A stretch of DNA of 5,931 nucleotides from Pseudomonadota bacterium (GTDB lineage: Bacteria; Pseudomonadota; Alphaproteobacteria; Acetobacterales; Acetobacteraceae). The stretch spans positions 1-5,931 of the forward strand of contig JAJZVE010000317.1 in the NCBI GenBank assembly GCA_021845835.1, read 5' to 3'. Below the pieces are notes generated by a model, which was not told the origin of the DNA, did no database searches, and was given only the letters and a program-made list of their open reading frames with translations. Shown one piece after another: positions 1 to 5,931 of this stretch. How positions within the stretch are numbered: the stretch's first letter is position 1; each line of letters opens with the position of its first letter. The position numbers and the translations under genes were made by a program.

Positions 1-3000
1 CATCTCGAAGTCGCTGTCGTAGCCGTCTCTCCCGTCCGTCGGCCGAATGCCGCTACCAAGAGCTGCCGGGCCGCGCTCAGCGAAATCCAGGTAGTGCTTT
101 AGTTCCTGCACCGCACGGGCACTGGTGCGGGTTAGGTCGATCATTTCGGGTCCGAAACTCGCAAAGATCATCACCTCGCTGGTGGCGCGGGTGATGGCCA
201 CGTTCAGTCGGCGCTCGCCGCCCTGCCGGTTCAGCGGGCCGAAATTCATCGACATCGTCTTCGCGCCAGGTTCCGTTGGTCCGTAGCCAATACTGATCAG
301 GATCACGTCGCGCTGGTCGCCCTGCACCGTCTCCAGGTTCTTCACGAACACCGGCTCCGCGACGGCGTCGCCGAAGAACTGCTCCAGCTCGACGTAGGCG
401 CGGCGCTCGGCGTCCAACAAATCCTCGATCAGTCGCTGCTGCTCGGCATTCAGCGTGACTACGCCGATCGACTTGTCCCTCTCGCGCGGGTCTCGCAGGC
501 GGCGCACTATCTCGGCCACCAGCGCCTGCGCCTCGGGCGGGTTGGTGCGTGACTTGCCCTTCGCGTAGACGCCATCGACCCGCCGCAGTGTCACGACGTT
601 GTCGCGTGTGTCGGCGGATGGGTAGGTGACCAGAGAGGCGTCATAGTAGGCGAGGTTGGAGAAGGCGATCAGGCTCTCGTGCCGGCTGCGATAGTGGCCA
701 GTCAGCCGGTGGTGCGGGGCACGAACGGCGAGCGCCTCGTCGAGGATGCTCTCGAGATCCTGCATGTCGAGATCCTGCGTGTCGCCATCGTCGGGGGCCG
801 CCCTGTTGAAGAAGCTGGTGGGCGGCATCTGCTTGGGATCGCCGACGACGATCACCTTTCGGCCGCGCGCAATCGCGCCGATGGCGTCCGGCACGGTGAT
901 CTGCGACGCTTCGTCGAACACCACCAGGTCGAACATCGACTGGTCTGCGGGGAGGAACTGCGCCACCGAAAGCGGGCTCATCATCAGACATGGCGTGAGT
1001 GTCAGCATGCTGTCACCCATCTGCGAGACGAGCTGTCGCACCGGAAGATGCCGCGCCTTTTTTTGCAGCTCGCGGGCCAGCACCCCCAGGCCCCGCGGCG
1101 CGTTCGGTGCTCCCTTTGGCGGGATTGCCTGCGACAGGACGGCACGAATATAGTCGGCGGTGATCTCTGCGAGTTCTTTGTCGAGCTGGCGGAAGGTCTG
1201 GATTAGCGCCTCGTGATTCACGGAGGAGAAGCTGCGCAGCTCGGGTCGCTGGTCGATCATCAGCGGCGCCGCCCAGCGGCAATAGGCGGTGCGGAATGCC
1301 TCCGGCGCATCATTTGTCGTAACGATGCCCTGCTCCAACGCCGCCACGATCCGGCCCAGCCCAGCCGTCTCTGCCTCGCGCCGGATGGCCACCCAGGCGC
1401 ACCACACGTTCAGCCGTGCCGAGCGGGCCACAATGGCGGCCGCCGCCGCTTCCGCCTCGGCGAGGCTGACGGAGTCTGCCAGTGCAGCCTCAGCCCTGAA
1501 GGCCGCCAGGCTGGCCTGAAAGTCGCTGAACGCAGTTGCGAAGGACGCGGCGGCTGCGGCGATCGGCATGCCCAGCTCCAGCAGGTCCCGACCATCGGAC
1601 AGTAGCCCGCGCAATCGGTCGCGCAGCGTCGCGAGATCGCCACCGGTGCCTGCCATGGCGAGCAGCGCGGCTCGGGCTTGGGCCCCGGTCTCCGCCAGTG
1701 CGGCAAGGCGCGTCGGGTCTGTCTCGAGGCCGTGGACCGGCAATCCCGGCGGCAGGTCTGCCAGGGCCCGCTGCACCGCTCCAGCATGCGCCTGAGCCTT
1801 TGCCAGTGCCTCCAGCGCGACTTCGGTCGTCTTGCTGGTCGGCCATGTCAAATGCGCCTCAATCTGCCGGCGCAGGCGGTTCTGCGCTCCGCGACGGAAC
1901 AACCACATTCGGCCCGCCGCCTCCGTCCGAGCCTGCATCCAGGCGGCGATAGGGGCAGAGGTGAGGGCTGCCTCGGTGACAGGGGCGGGCAACGATTTCG
2001 CCGCAACCGCATAGTCGGCCAAGGTCCGGGCCGAGAATACCATTGCTTCGAGCCCGGCCTTCCCATCGGCGCCCAGGGCGAATCCAATGTCGCTGGTGGC
2101 GCAGCGCGGAAGCAAGCGGGCCAGGGCCGCCATCGCCTCGGTGGCCAGCAGCGCGTCGTCGTCGTCGAGCGCGGCACGTCGCGCGAACTCGGCGCGGGCC
2201 TGGCGCAGGGCGCCGAGCGAGGCCGTGAACGCGCGGGCCGCATCGGCAACGCGGGCAGCCCAGGCAAAGGACCAATCGTCCTGGCCCACCTTCGCGAAAT
2301 CGGCTTGGTCCTGCGGCGTCACCTGGCCGAAGGTCAGGCCGAGCCGCTGCGCGCAATCGGTGACCGCCGCCATTGCCTCTGGTGTCGGCGCGCGATCGGG
2401 GCGTTCCAGCGCATTGCCCCAGTCGAGCATGACCGGATGCAGGCCGCCCCAGCGGGCTACCCGCCCAATTGCCTCGCGCGGGCTGATACCGGCCGGCCCG
2501 GGCGTGTGCAGGGCGCGGACCAGTCCGTTCAGCCGGTCGCGCACGCTGCGCAGCGCCGTGGCCTTCTGTGCCCATTCGGAGGCAGTCCGGTCGCCGGCTC
2601 TATCCCAGGCGGCGCCTAGCTGGTCCAGTACGGCCCGCTTGTTGGCCTGGCTGGAGTGGAGTTCCAGGCAGAAACGTCCCAATCCGAGCTTGCGCAAGCG
2701 GCGATGCACGACCTCAAGCGCCGCCATCTTCTCGGACACGAACAGCACTTTCCGGCCGGTGGCCAGGTTATGCGCGATAATGTTGCCGATGGTTTCCGAC
2801 TTGCCGGTGCCGGGTGGGCCTTCCAGTACGAAGTCACCGTCGGCCCCGGACGCATGAATCGCCACGATCTGCGAGCTATCGGCATTGAGCGGCGCGAACA
2901 GCTCGGCCGGATCGATCCGGTCGTCGATCTCCCGCAGGGGAAGGAATTCGGCGCCGCCGGTGTAGGGCTCGCGTGGACACTCGATCAGGTGGCGGACGAA

Positions 3001-4932
3001 GGGCGAGCCCTTCAAAGCATTGGCGCGGTCCGCGAGGTCCTTCCACATGAGATATTTGGCGAAGGAGAAGGTGCTCAATGTCAGCTCTTCAACCACCTCG
3101 AATCCCGGCGTGTCGCGGACTCGCTCGCGCACGAGGCGCCACACCTGCTTGACATCGATGCCAGTTTCGTCCGTTGGCAGTTCGCCGGCCAACTCGGGCA
3201 GGTGGATCTTGAAGTCCTGCCGCAGCATTTCCAGCAGTGTCAGGTTGAACACCGGGTCGTCGTCATGACTGGTCAGATACGGCTTGGCGGCGGCGCTTCG
3301 CCGCTCAAGGCGCACTGGCAGCAGGATCAACGGGGCGCGGTAGCTCCGCATGGTCTCGCCGCTCGGCCGCCACTTGAGCGAACCGAGCGCGAGGAATAGC
3401 GTGTTCGATCCGCCCTCCTCGACGTCGGCCTTCGCCTTGCGGAACAGCTCGATCACGCTGCGTTCCAGCGACTTCGCATCAACGTTGGCAATGATCTGAT
3501 CGCGGTCGAGCGCGTCTCGGGCCGTTTGCTCGGCGAGGTCGTCGCCGGTCCGAAGCAGCCGAAGCTGTGCGTCGGGTTCGGCTCCCGCTGCCAGACGGTC
3601 CGGCGGCGAGATGATCGTGATCCGTCGCCCCGCCGCGATCTGATCCTTCAATCTCGCCGGATCGGGGCAGAAGATCGGAATGGCAGAACCCGAATCGCGT
3701 AAGTTGAGCAGGCGATTGCGCATGGACAGGTCCAGCAGCTTGCGCTTCCAAAATTCGATCCGCTCTGCCGCAGTCTCCGGCGGAGGCGCGGCGTCGCGGC
3801 CGTAGTCGAAACCGCCCAGCCCCGGCGGGGTCTCGACGGTCAGCGGGCCAACATCTTCCGGTCCGACGTCGGCCGGAGCTGCTCCCGGCTGGGCGATCGG
3901 GTGGATGCCGCGGCCCCGCGCTTGCTTGATGTCGAGGGCATAGACGAACTCGTCCTCACGCTCTTCGGCGATCTGACGACGCGCCTCAGCCTCCGCCTTC
4001 GCGAAGGTTGAAGGCGTCGCACCCGTGGCGAGCGTGGTCTCAAACAGCAACAACTCCTTCTGGTCGACCGCCTTACGCAGCTCCGTCGCATCGTCGACCG
4101 TGGGCGTCGGAAAGGTCTGGGGCTGAAGCCAGGCGCCGGCGAAGGCATGGCCGCGGGTAAAGACCACGACGGGGTTCAGCCCCATCGCCTCAGCCGCGGC
4201 GGCGAAGAGCAGTGTGGTATCGAGGCAGGTCGCTAGCCCTTGCGTCTCGATGTCGGAAGGCGTCCGCACCTTCTGGCCGGTGGTCTCAAAGCTCGCAGGC
4301 GGCAGGGCATAGCTCACCCGCCGTGCCCCAACCGCCGCCCAGGCCGCAGCGGCCAACTCCCATGCGCGGTCCTTGGATTTCTTCTGGTAGCCGTCCAGCG
4401 CGCCGGACCCACCTCGTGCCTCCAAAGCACGGGATGCGTCCTTCAGCAACCGGGCGATGGCCGGGTCGTTCGGCATAACGAAGGCCGCCAGCAACTCGGG
4501 CATGGCAGTCGCGCCGCCCCACTCGTTCCGCGCGAGCGCCTGGATGGTGCGCTCCTCGCGCGCCAGGACTTCGTCTCCCTTCAGAAGCTCCACCGAGACA
4601 TCGGCGCGCATCCGCTCGGTCAGCCCATCCAGCAAGCCGCCGGCCAGACCAACGCGACGATCGCGCACGCGTGTCTCGGCGCCACCCTCGATGCGATCGA
4701 TCGCCCAAGTGCGCGGCAAAAATATCGAAGGCTGCACGTCGAGCCGGAGTGTCAACCCTTCCGCGATTGCTTTCGTATTGTTCCGAATGACAAGTGCCAA
4801 AAGGATCGGGAAATCGCACTGGTGGGTGGCGAAGGAGATGCGCGGGACGATCTCGATCGCGATCTCGAACGGTGGCACCTTCGGCAGGGTATCGGCCGCG
4901 GCATCCGGCCTAATTATTGCGTTCTCGGACAT
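1..4932 (-). CDS. DUF4011-family superfamily 1 helicase, probable antiphage defence protein (C-terminus outside window)
   Basis: Open frame of 1644 codons from the ATG at 4932 to the window edge, with no stop. Residues 20-140 are beta-rich and end in NEWGG (136-140). Residues 150-300 look transglutaminase-like, with Cys236 (TCLDTT), His262 (GHAF) and Glu298 (FETT). DUF4011 starts at WKRKLLDLSMRNRLLNL (395-411). The helicase core shows a Q motif (Gln688), Walker A GPPGTGKS (705-712), motif Ia (728-746), SPLS (1319-1322), Walker B VVFDEASQ (1337-1344), motif III GDPKQMPP (1364-1371), HYRSRH (1413-1418), ETVQGDQRD (1534-1542) and motif VI LNVAITRA (1576-1583). Residues about 760-1300 are an alanine- and arginine-rich helical insertion between motif Ia and Walker B. 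Family knowledge: such proteins usually end in a Vsr-like nuclease (REase_MTES_1575) and DUF3320, which would lie left of position 1. As I recall, DUF4011-helicase-Vsr proteins are listed as a single-gene defence system (Hhe). Inferred role: ATP-driven nucleic-acid translocation or unwinding coupled to cleavage. The family call is firm; the defence role is inferred and the nuclease is unseen. All key ATPase residues are present, so the visible part looks functional. Confidence 0.85.
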   Translation of the reverse strand, partial: MSENAIIRPDAAADTLPKVPPFEIAIEIVPRISFATHQCDFPILLALVIRNNTKAIAEGLTLRLDVQPSIFLPRTWAIDRIEGGAETRVRDRRVGLAGGLLDGLTERMRADVSVELLKGDEVLAREERTIQALARNEWGGATAMPELLAAFVMPNDPAIARLLKDASRALEARGGSGALDGYQKKSKDRAWELAAAAWAAVGARRVSYALPPASFETTGQKVRTPSDIETQGLATCLDTTLLFAAAAEAMGLNPVVVFTRGHAFAGAWLQPQTFPTPTVDDATELRKAVDQKELLLFETTLATGATPSTFAKAEAEARRQIAEEREDEFVYALDIKQARGRGIHPIAQPGAAPADVGPEDVGPLTVETPPGLGGFDYGRDAAPPPETAAERIEFWKRKLLDLSMRNRLLNLRDSGSAIPIFCPDPARLKDQIAAGRRITIISPPDRLAAGAEPDAQLRLLRTGDDLAEQTARDALDRDQIIANVDAKSLERSVIELFRKAKADVEEGGSNTLFLALGSLKWRPSGETMRSYRAPLILLPVRLERRSAAAKPYLTSHDDDPVFNLTLLEMLRQDFKIHLPELAGELPTDETGIDVKQVWRLVRERVRDTPGFEVVEELTLSTFSFAKYLMWKDLADRANALKGSPFVRHLIECPREPYTGGAEFLPLREIDDRIDPAELFAPLNADSSQIVAIHASGADGDFVLEGPPGTGKSETIGNIIAHNLATGRKVLFVSEKMAALEVVHRRLRKLGLGRFCLELHSSQANKRAVLDQLGAAWDRAGDRTASEWAQKATALRSVRDRLNGLVRALHTPGPAGISPREAIGRVARWGGLHPVMLDWGNALERPDRAPTPEAMAAVTDCAQRLGLTFGQVTPQDQADFAKVGQDDWSFAWAARVADAARAFTASLGALRQARAEFARRAALDDDDALLATEAMAALARLLPRCATSDIGFALGADGKAGLEAMVFSARTLADYAVAAKSLPAPVTEAALTSAPIAAWMQARTEAAGRMWLFRRGAQNRLRRQIEAHLTWPTSKTTEVALEALAKAQAHAGAVQRALADLPPGLPVHGLETDPTRLAALAETGAQARAALLAMAGTGGDLATLRDRLRGLLSDGRDLLELGMPIAAAAASFATAFSDFQASLAAFRAEAALADSVSLAEAEAAAAAIVARSARLNVWCAWVAIRREAETAGLGRIVAALEQGIVTTNDAPEAFRTAYCRWAAPLMIDQRPELRSFSSVNHEALIQTFRQLDKELAEITADYIRAVLSQAIPPKGAPNAPRGLGVLARELQKKARHLPVRQLVSQMGDSMLTLTPCLMMSPLSVAQFLPADQSMFDLVVFDEASQITVPDAIGAIARGRKVIVVGDPKQMPPTSFFNRAAPDDGDTQDLDMQDLESILDEALAVRAPHHRLTGHYRSRHESLIAFSNLAYYDASLVTYPSADTRDNVVTLRRVDGVYAKGKSRTNPPEAQALVAEIVRRLRDPRERDKSIGVVTLNAEQQRLIEDLLDAERRAYVELEQFFGDAVAEPVFVKNLETVQGDQRDVILISIGYGPTEPGAKTMSMNFGPLNRQGGERRLNVAITRATSEVMIFASFGPEMIDLTRTSARAVQELKHYLDFAERGPAALGSGIRPTDGRDGYDSDFEM
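752..781 (-). repeat. In-frame 15-bp tandem duplication inside the helicase gene
   Basis: Two adjacent 15-base units (752-766 and 767-781) differ at a single base (TCGAGATCCTGCATG and TCGAGATCCTGCGTG, plus-strand reading). In the protein they give the repeated five-residue unit in DTQDLDMQDLE (1384-1394). This lies between helicase motif III and the HYRSRH motif, in an acidic linker just before ESILDE. It keeps the frame and probably only lengthens a surface loop. It looks like a slippage product. Confidence 0.7.
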
Positions 4933-4935
4933 GCC

Positions 4936-4942
4936 ACCTCCC
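4936..4942 (-). promoter_or_regulatory. Ribosome binding site of the DUF4011 helicase
   Basis: On the minus strand GGGAGGT lies 3 bases before the ATG at 4932 (core GGAGG 4 bases away). It is a strong Shine-Dalgarno match with slightly short spacing. It decides the start: the frame stays open a little further upstream, but no other ATG there has a comparable site. I could not identify a convincing -35/-10 pair upstream. Confidence 0.7.
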
Positions 4943-5086
4943 AAGCTCGCGGCACAGGTCCATTTGACCCGGCGGCGAAAGCATCGCATGACTTCGCCGA
5001 TCAGAAAAGTTGGCTGCCGCAATAGAAGCGAAACGGCAGGGAAAAATGCAGCAACGCGAAACAGGTCGGCAATGCACGGGTATCGC

Positions 5087-5285
5087 CAAGGTGTGAAAAC
5101 GCGTCCACCCGTGACCCCACCCCGGAGTGGTTCATCGCATTGATATTATTCGGTAACCGTGGGATGCAGAGGGGTCACGTTTCACGCGAAGCGTGACCCC
5201 TCTGAAGAGCCGAATTCACGCCTATATTCAATAGCATGCGCCTGTTCTGGGTGGGGGTCACGATGGGGGCGTTTTCACAGCCTTG
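5087..5285. repeat. Long imperfect palindrome, possible MITE-like element
   Basis: The outer arms 5087-5118 and 5254-5285 are inverted copies: CAAGG, then TGTGAAAACGC (5092-5102 against 5269-5279), then CGTGACCCC (5110-5118 against 5254-5262), with small gaps between the blocks. The inner arms 5167-5183 and 5188-5204 are also inverted copies. The stretches between outer and inner arms are nearly equal in length and weakly similar when one is reversed and complemented. Both arm pairs share a centre near 5186, so the whole 199 bp is one degenerate inverted repeat. GGGGTCACG appears four times, at 5110-5118 and 5192-5200 (minus) and 5171-5179 and 5254-5262 (plus). No transposase gene is present. 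It could be a non-autonomous transposable element, fused insertion-sequence ends, or a regulatory palindrome between divergent genes. No target-site duplication is visible outside the arms. Confidence 0.65.
5167..5204. repeat. Central 17-bp hairpin of the palindrome
   Basis: The arms 5167-5183 and 5188-5204 pair over 17 bp. The outer 13 bp (CAGAGGGGTCACG) are perfect, followed by one G-T wobble and three more pairs, leaving a 4-base loop ACGC at 5184-5187. The stem is GC-rich and should be very stable as RNA or cruciform DNA. No run of T follows on either strand, so it is not a typical intrinsic terminator, though it could still impede transcription. It contains two of the four GGGGTCACG words. 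Confidence 0.85.
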
Positions 5286-5430
5286 CCCGGACACTTCCCG
5301 TCCCTGACGCCGACATCGTCGCGGACGATGAAACAAGGGCGCCCGCGTTGGCGCAGGTGGCGGCGTAATCATCGAGCGACAGAAAGCACCCGCTGGCCTT
5401 CGTCTGCCCGGGGTGCCATATGGGGAGCGA

Positions 5431-5436
5431 AAGGAG
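5431..5436 (+). promoter_or_regulatory. Ribosome binding site of the small basic gene
   Basis: AAGGAG ends 7 bases before the ATG at 5444, which is near-ideal spacing. It favours this start over the in-frame ATG at 5420, which would lie upstream of the site. Confidence 0.65.
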
Positions 5437-5443
5437 CCTTCCC

Positions 5444-5710
5444 ATGCCCAAGCGCAACCCGATGGCGCGGGAACTCCGGTTGAATCCGCTCTATCGTGCT
5501 CGGAGGGGCAAGAGCCGCCGGGAGATCGAGCAAAGAGCCGACCGCTGGAACCGCGCCGCCAAGCATAAGCCGACGAAAGGAACGCCCGGATCAACCCATG
5601 GCCCGGGCGATTTCTTTGCGGGCATTCCATGGCCGCCACGCCTTCGATTTTGCGGACACCATGCGGACAATTTTTCGATATATTCCGGTGAACCTAGCGT
5701 AACCCCTTGA
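5444..5710 (+). CDS. Small basic hypothetical protein (88 aa)
   Basis: The frame runs from the ATG at 5444 to the TGA at 5708-5710 and encodes 88 residues. I do not recognise a named family, though short Arg/Lys-rich proteins opening like MPKRNPMARELR seem familiar from alphaproteobacterial accessory DNA. Residues 1-50 are very rich in Arg and Lys and include a likely helix (about 24-46), which suggests nucleic-acid or ribosome contact; this is inference only. From about residue 51 the composition changes to Gly, Pro, His and aromatic residues, and codons 70-76 coincide with a pair of TGCGGACA repeats. The tail may therefore be element-end DNA read through after loss of an original C-terminus. 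No signal peptide or membrane segment is seen. The gene ends 6 bases before the tRNA-Lys fragment and is divergent from the helicase. The strong ribosome binding site is the main support. Confidence 0.55.
   Translation: MPKRNPMARELRLNPLYRARRGKSRREIEQRADRWNRAAKHKPTKGTPGSTHGPGDFFAGIPWPPRLRFCGHHADNFSIYSGEPSVTP
5651..5669 (+). repeat. Left pair of TGCGGACA repeats, possible integrase arm sites
   Basis: TGCGGACA occurs at 5651-5658 and again at 5662-5669, exactly 11 bp apart, about one helical turn, so both face the same side of the DNA. Similar words lie in inverted orientation on the other side of the tRNA-Lys fragment. Paired short direct repeats flanking a core are typical of arm-type binding sites of tyrosine recombinases. 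The hexamer GCGGAC also occurs elsewhere in this GC-rich window, so the case rests on the spacing and symmetry. Confidence 0.45.
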
Positions 5711-5716
5711 TTTCAT

Positions 5717-5762
5717 TGGTGGGCGCAGTAGGACTCGAACCTACGGCCCGCTGATTAAGAGT
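5717..5762 (-). other. Attachment-site core: 3' fragment of tRNA-Lys(CTT)
   Basis: Read on the minus strand, this is the 3' part of a tRNA: base 31, anticodon loop CTCTTAA (5755-5761, anticodon CTT, Lys), 3' anticodon strand TCAGC, variable loop GGGCC, T arm GTAGG-TTCGAGT-CCTAC with perfect pairing, acceptor strand TGCGCCC, discriminator A and an encoded CCA (5717-5719). Upstream of the anticodon loop the match stops: a 5' strand GCTGA is needed and CCTTA is present, and no D arm or 5' acceptor strand follows. It is therefore not a working tRNA gene. A 46-bp copy reaching from the anticodon loop to the CCA end is the classic identity block left by an integrase that targets a tRNA gene. The intact tRNA-Lys should lie to the right, at the other end of the element. 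Confidence 0.88.
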
Positions 5763-5770
5763 AAGGGCAT

Positions 5771-5780
5771 CAGGTCCGCA
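5771..5780 (-). repeat. Right inner TGCGGACC repeat, possible integrase arm site
   Basis: CAGGTCCGCA (plus-strand reading) is an exact 10-base copy of 5892-5901, 121 bp away. On the minus strand it reads TGCGGACC, seven of eight bases identical to the left-hand repeats at 5651 and 5662. It lies 8 bases outside the tRNA-Lys core. Confidence 0.4.
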
Positions 5781-5882
5781 AGACCACGCCATGAGACGCC
5801 AAGAGTCCATAGTTTCCCTTGCTTTATGCCGCCGGCCCGCTTATTTATCTCGCCATTGATACGCGCGAGTTGCCAGTTTCCG

Positions 5883-5901
5883 GGTCCGCTACAGGTCCGC
5901 A
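5883..5901 (-). repeat. Right outer pair of GCGGACC repeats, possible integrase arm sites
   Basis: GGTCCGCT (5883-5890) and GGTCCGCA (5894-5901) are 11 bp apart, the same spacing as the left pair at 5651 and 5662 but in the opposite orientation. The mirrored arrangement around the tRNA-Lys core matches what is expected of recombinase arm sites. Confidence 0.45.
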
Positions 5902-5931
5902 GTTGGTGACGATGGCGCAACGTAAGCGGGA

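Larger units (their letters stand above)
4933..5443. other. Intergenic region between helicase start and small basic gene
   Basis: These 511 bases hold no gene I can support. From the left: the helicase ribosome binding site (4936-4942); about 140 bases of probable minus-strand leader and promoter DNA without a clear sigma-70 motif; the 199-bp palindrome (5087-5285); about 145 unremarkable GC-rich bases; and the ribosome binding site of the small plus-strand gene (5431-5436). Short frames crossing it (plus 5159-5368, minus 5175-5639, minus 5275-5457) lack ribosome binding sites and protein-like composition. The two flanking genes are divergent, so both promoters should lie here. Confidence 0.6.
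5763..5931. other. Start of the neighbouring element, no complete gene
   Basis: Beyond the tRNA-Lys fragment, 169 bases hold only the arm-like repeats and an AT-richer stretch near 5835-5865. At the edge an ATG at 5912 (or an in-frame GTG at 5906) opens a frame reading MAQRKR before the window ends. It could be the start of a gene, perhaps an integrase, but its ribosome binding site is weak and six codons are too few to call. Confidence 0.35.

Noticed and set aside
679..1206. Plus-strand open frame of 175 codons
   Set aside because: It is antisense to the Walker B and motif III region of the helicase; His/Arg-rich composition typical of a shadow frame.
1678..2619. Plus-strand open frame of 313 codons
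   Set aside because: It lies antisense to the helicase coding frame, lacks a ribosome binding site and has low-complexity Arg/Gly/Ala composition. The minus frame carries recognisable motifs through the same bases.
2656..3399. Plus-strand open frame of 247 codons
   Set aside because: It is antisense to DUF4011 and Walker A coding sequence; long antisense frames are expected in DNA this GC-rich.
4240..5025. Plus-strand open frame of 261 codons
   Set aside because: It is antisense to the helicase N-terminus and crosses its start and ribosome binding site, with no protein-like signal.
5167..5204. Intrinsic transcription terminator
   Set aside because: No T-run follows the stem on either strand, and the stem is the centre of a larger palindrome.
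5087..5285. CRISPR repeats
   Set aside because: The repeated words are mirrored rather than direct, irregularly spaced and without spacer-like units.
5175..5639. Minus-strand open frame of 154 codons
   Set aside because: It runs through the palindrome and antisense to the small basic gene, with no ribosome binding site and no recognisable domain.
5717..5800. Complete tRNA gene
   Set aside because: Only the part from the anticodon loop to CCA is present; the D arm, 5' acceptor strand and 5' anticodon strand are missing.

Overview
This is a GC-rich window, probably from an alphaproteobacterium; that guess rests on base composition and the look of the tRNA-Lys fragment and is not firm. One very large gene dominates it. 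On the minus strand an uninterrupted frame runs from an ATG at 4932 to the left edge: 1644 codons with no stop and no visible frameshift. Its translation is a DUF4011-type superfamily 1 helicase, with an N-terminal beta-rich and transglutaminase-like region, DUF4011, and a helicase core split by a helical insertion of about 540 residues. The C-terminus lies beyond position 1. Relatives usually carry a Vsr-like nuclease domain and DUF3320 there. Proteins of this architecture are associated with antiphage defence.

Upstream of the helicase start, 4933-5443 holds no convincing gene. Its centre is an imperfect palindrome of about 199 bp (5087-5285). The word GGGGTCACG occurs in it four times, in mirrored orientation, and a 17-bp stem with a 4-base loop sits at the exact centre. 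It looks like a non-autonomous mobile element or a folded regulatory DNA/RNA. It is followed by a small plus-strand gene (5444-5710) for a very basic protein of 88 residues, with a good ribosome binding site.

The right end looks like a recombination site. Bases 5717-5762 match the 3' part of a tRNA-Lys(CTT) gene on the minus strand, from the anticodon loop to the encoded CCA; the 5' half is absent. This is the usual footprint of a tyrosine-recombinase element at a tRNA gene. Short TGCGGAC-type repeats lie on both sides in mirrored orientation, two of them as pairs spaced exactly 11 bp, like integrase arm sites. Since the tRNA reads right to left, the element that left this fragment should lie to the right, between here and an intact tRNA-Lys.

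Taken together, this is accessory DNA: a probable defence gene next to a tRNA-Lys integration hot spot, with a palindromic repeat and a small orphan gene between them. A functional link between the helicase and the small basic protein is not shown; they are divergently oriented and separated by the palindrome.
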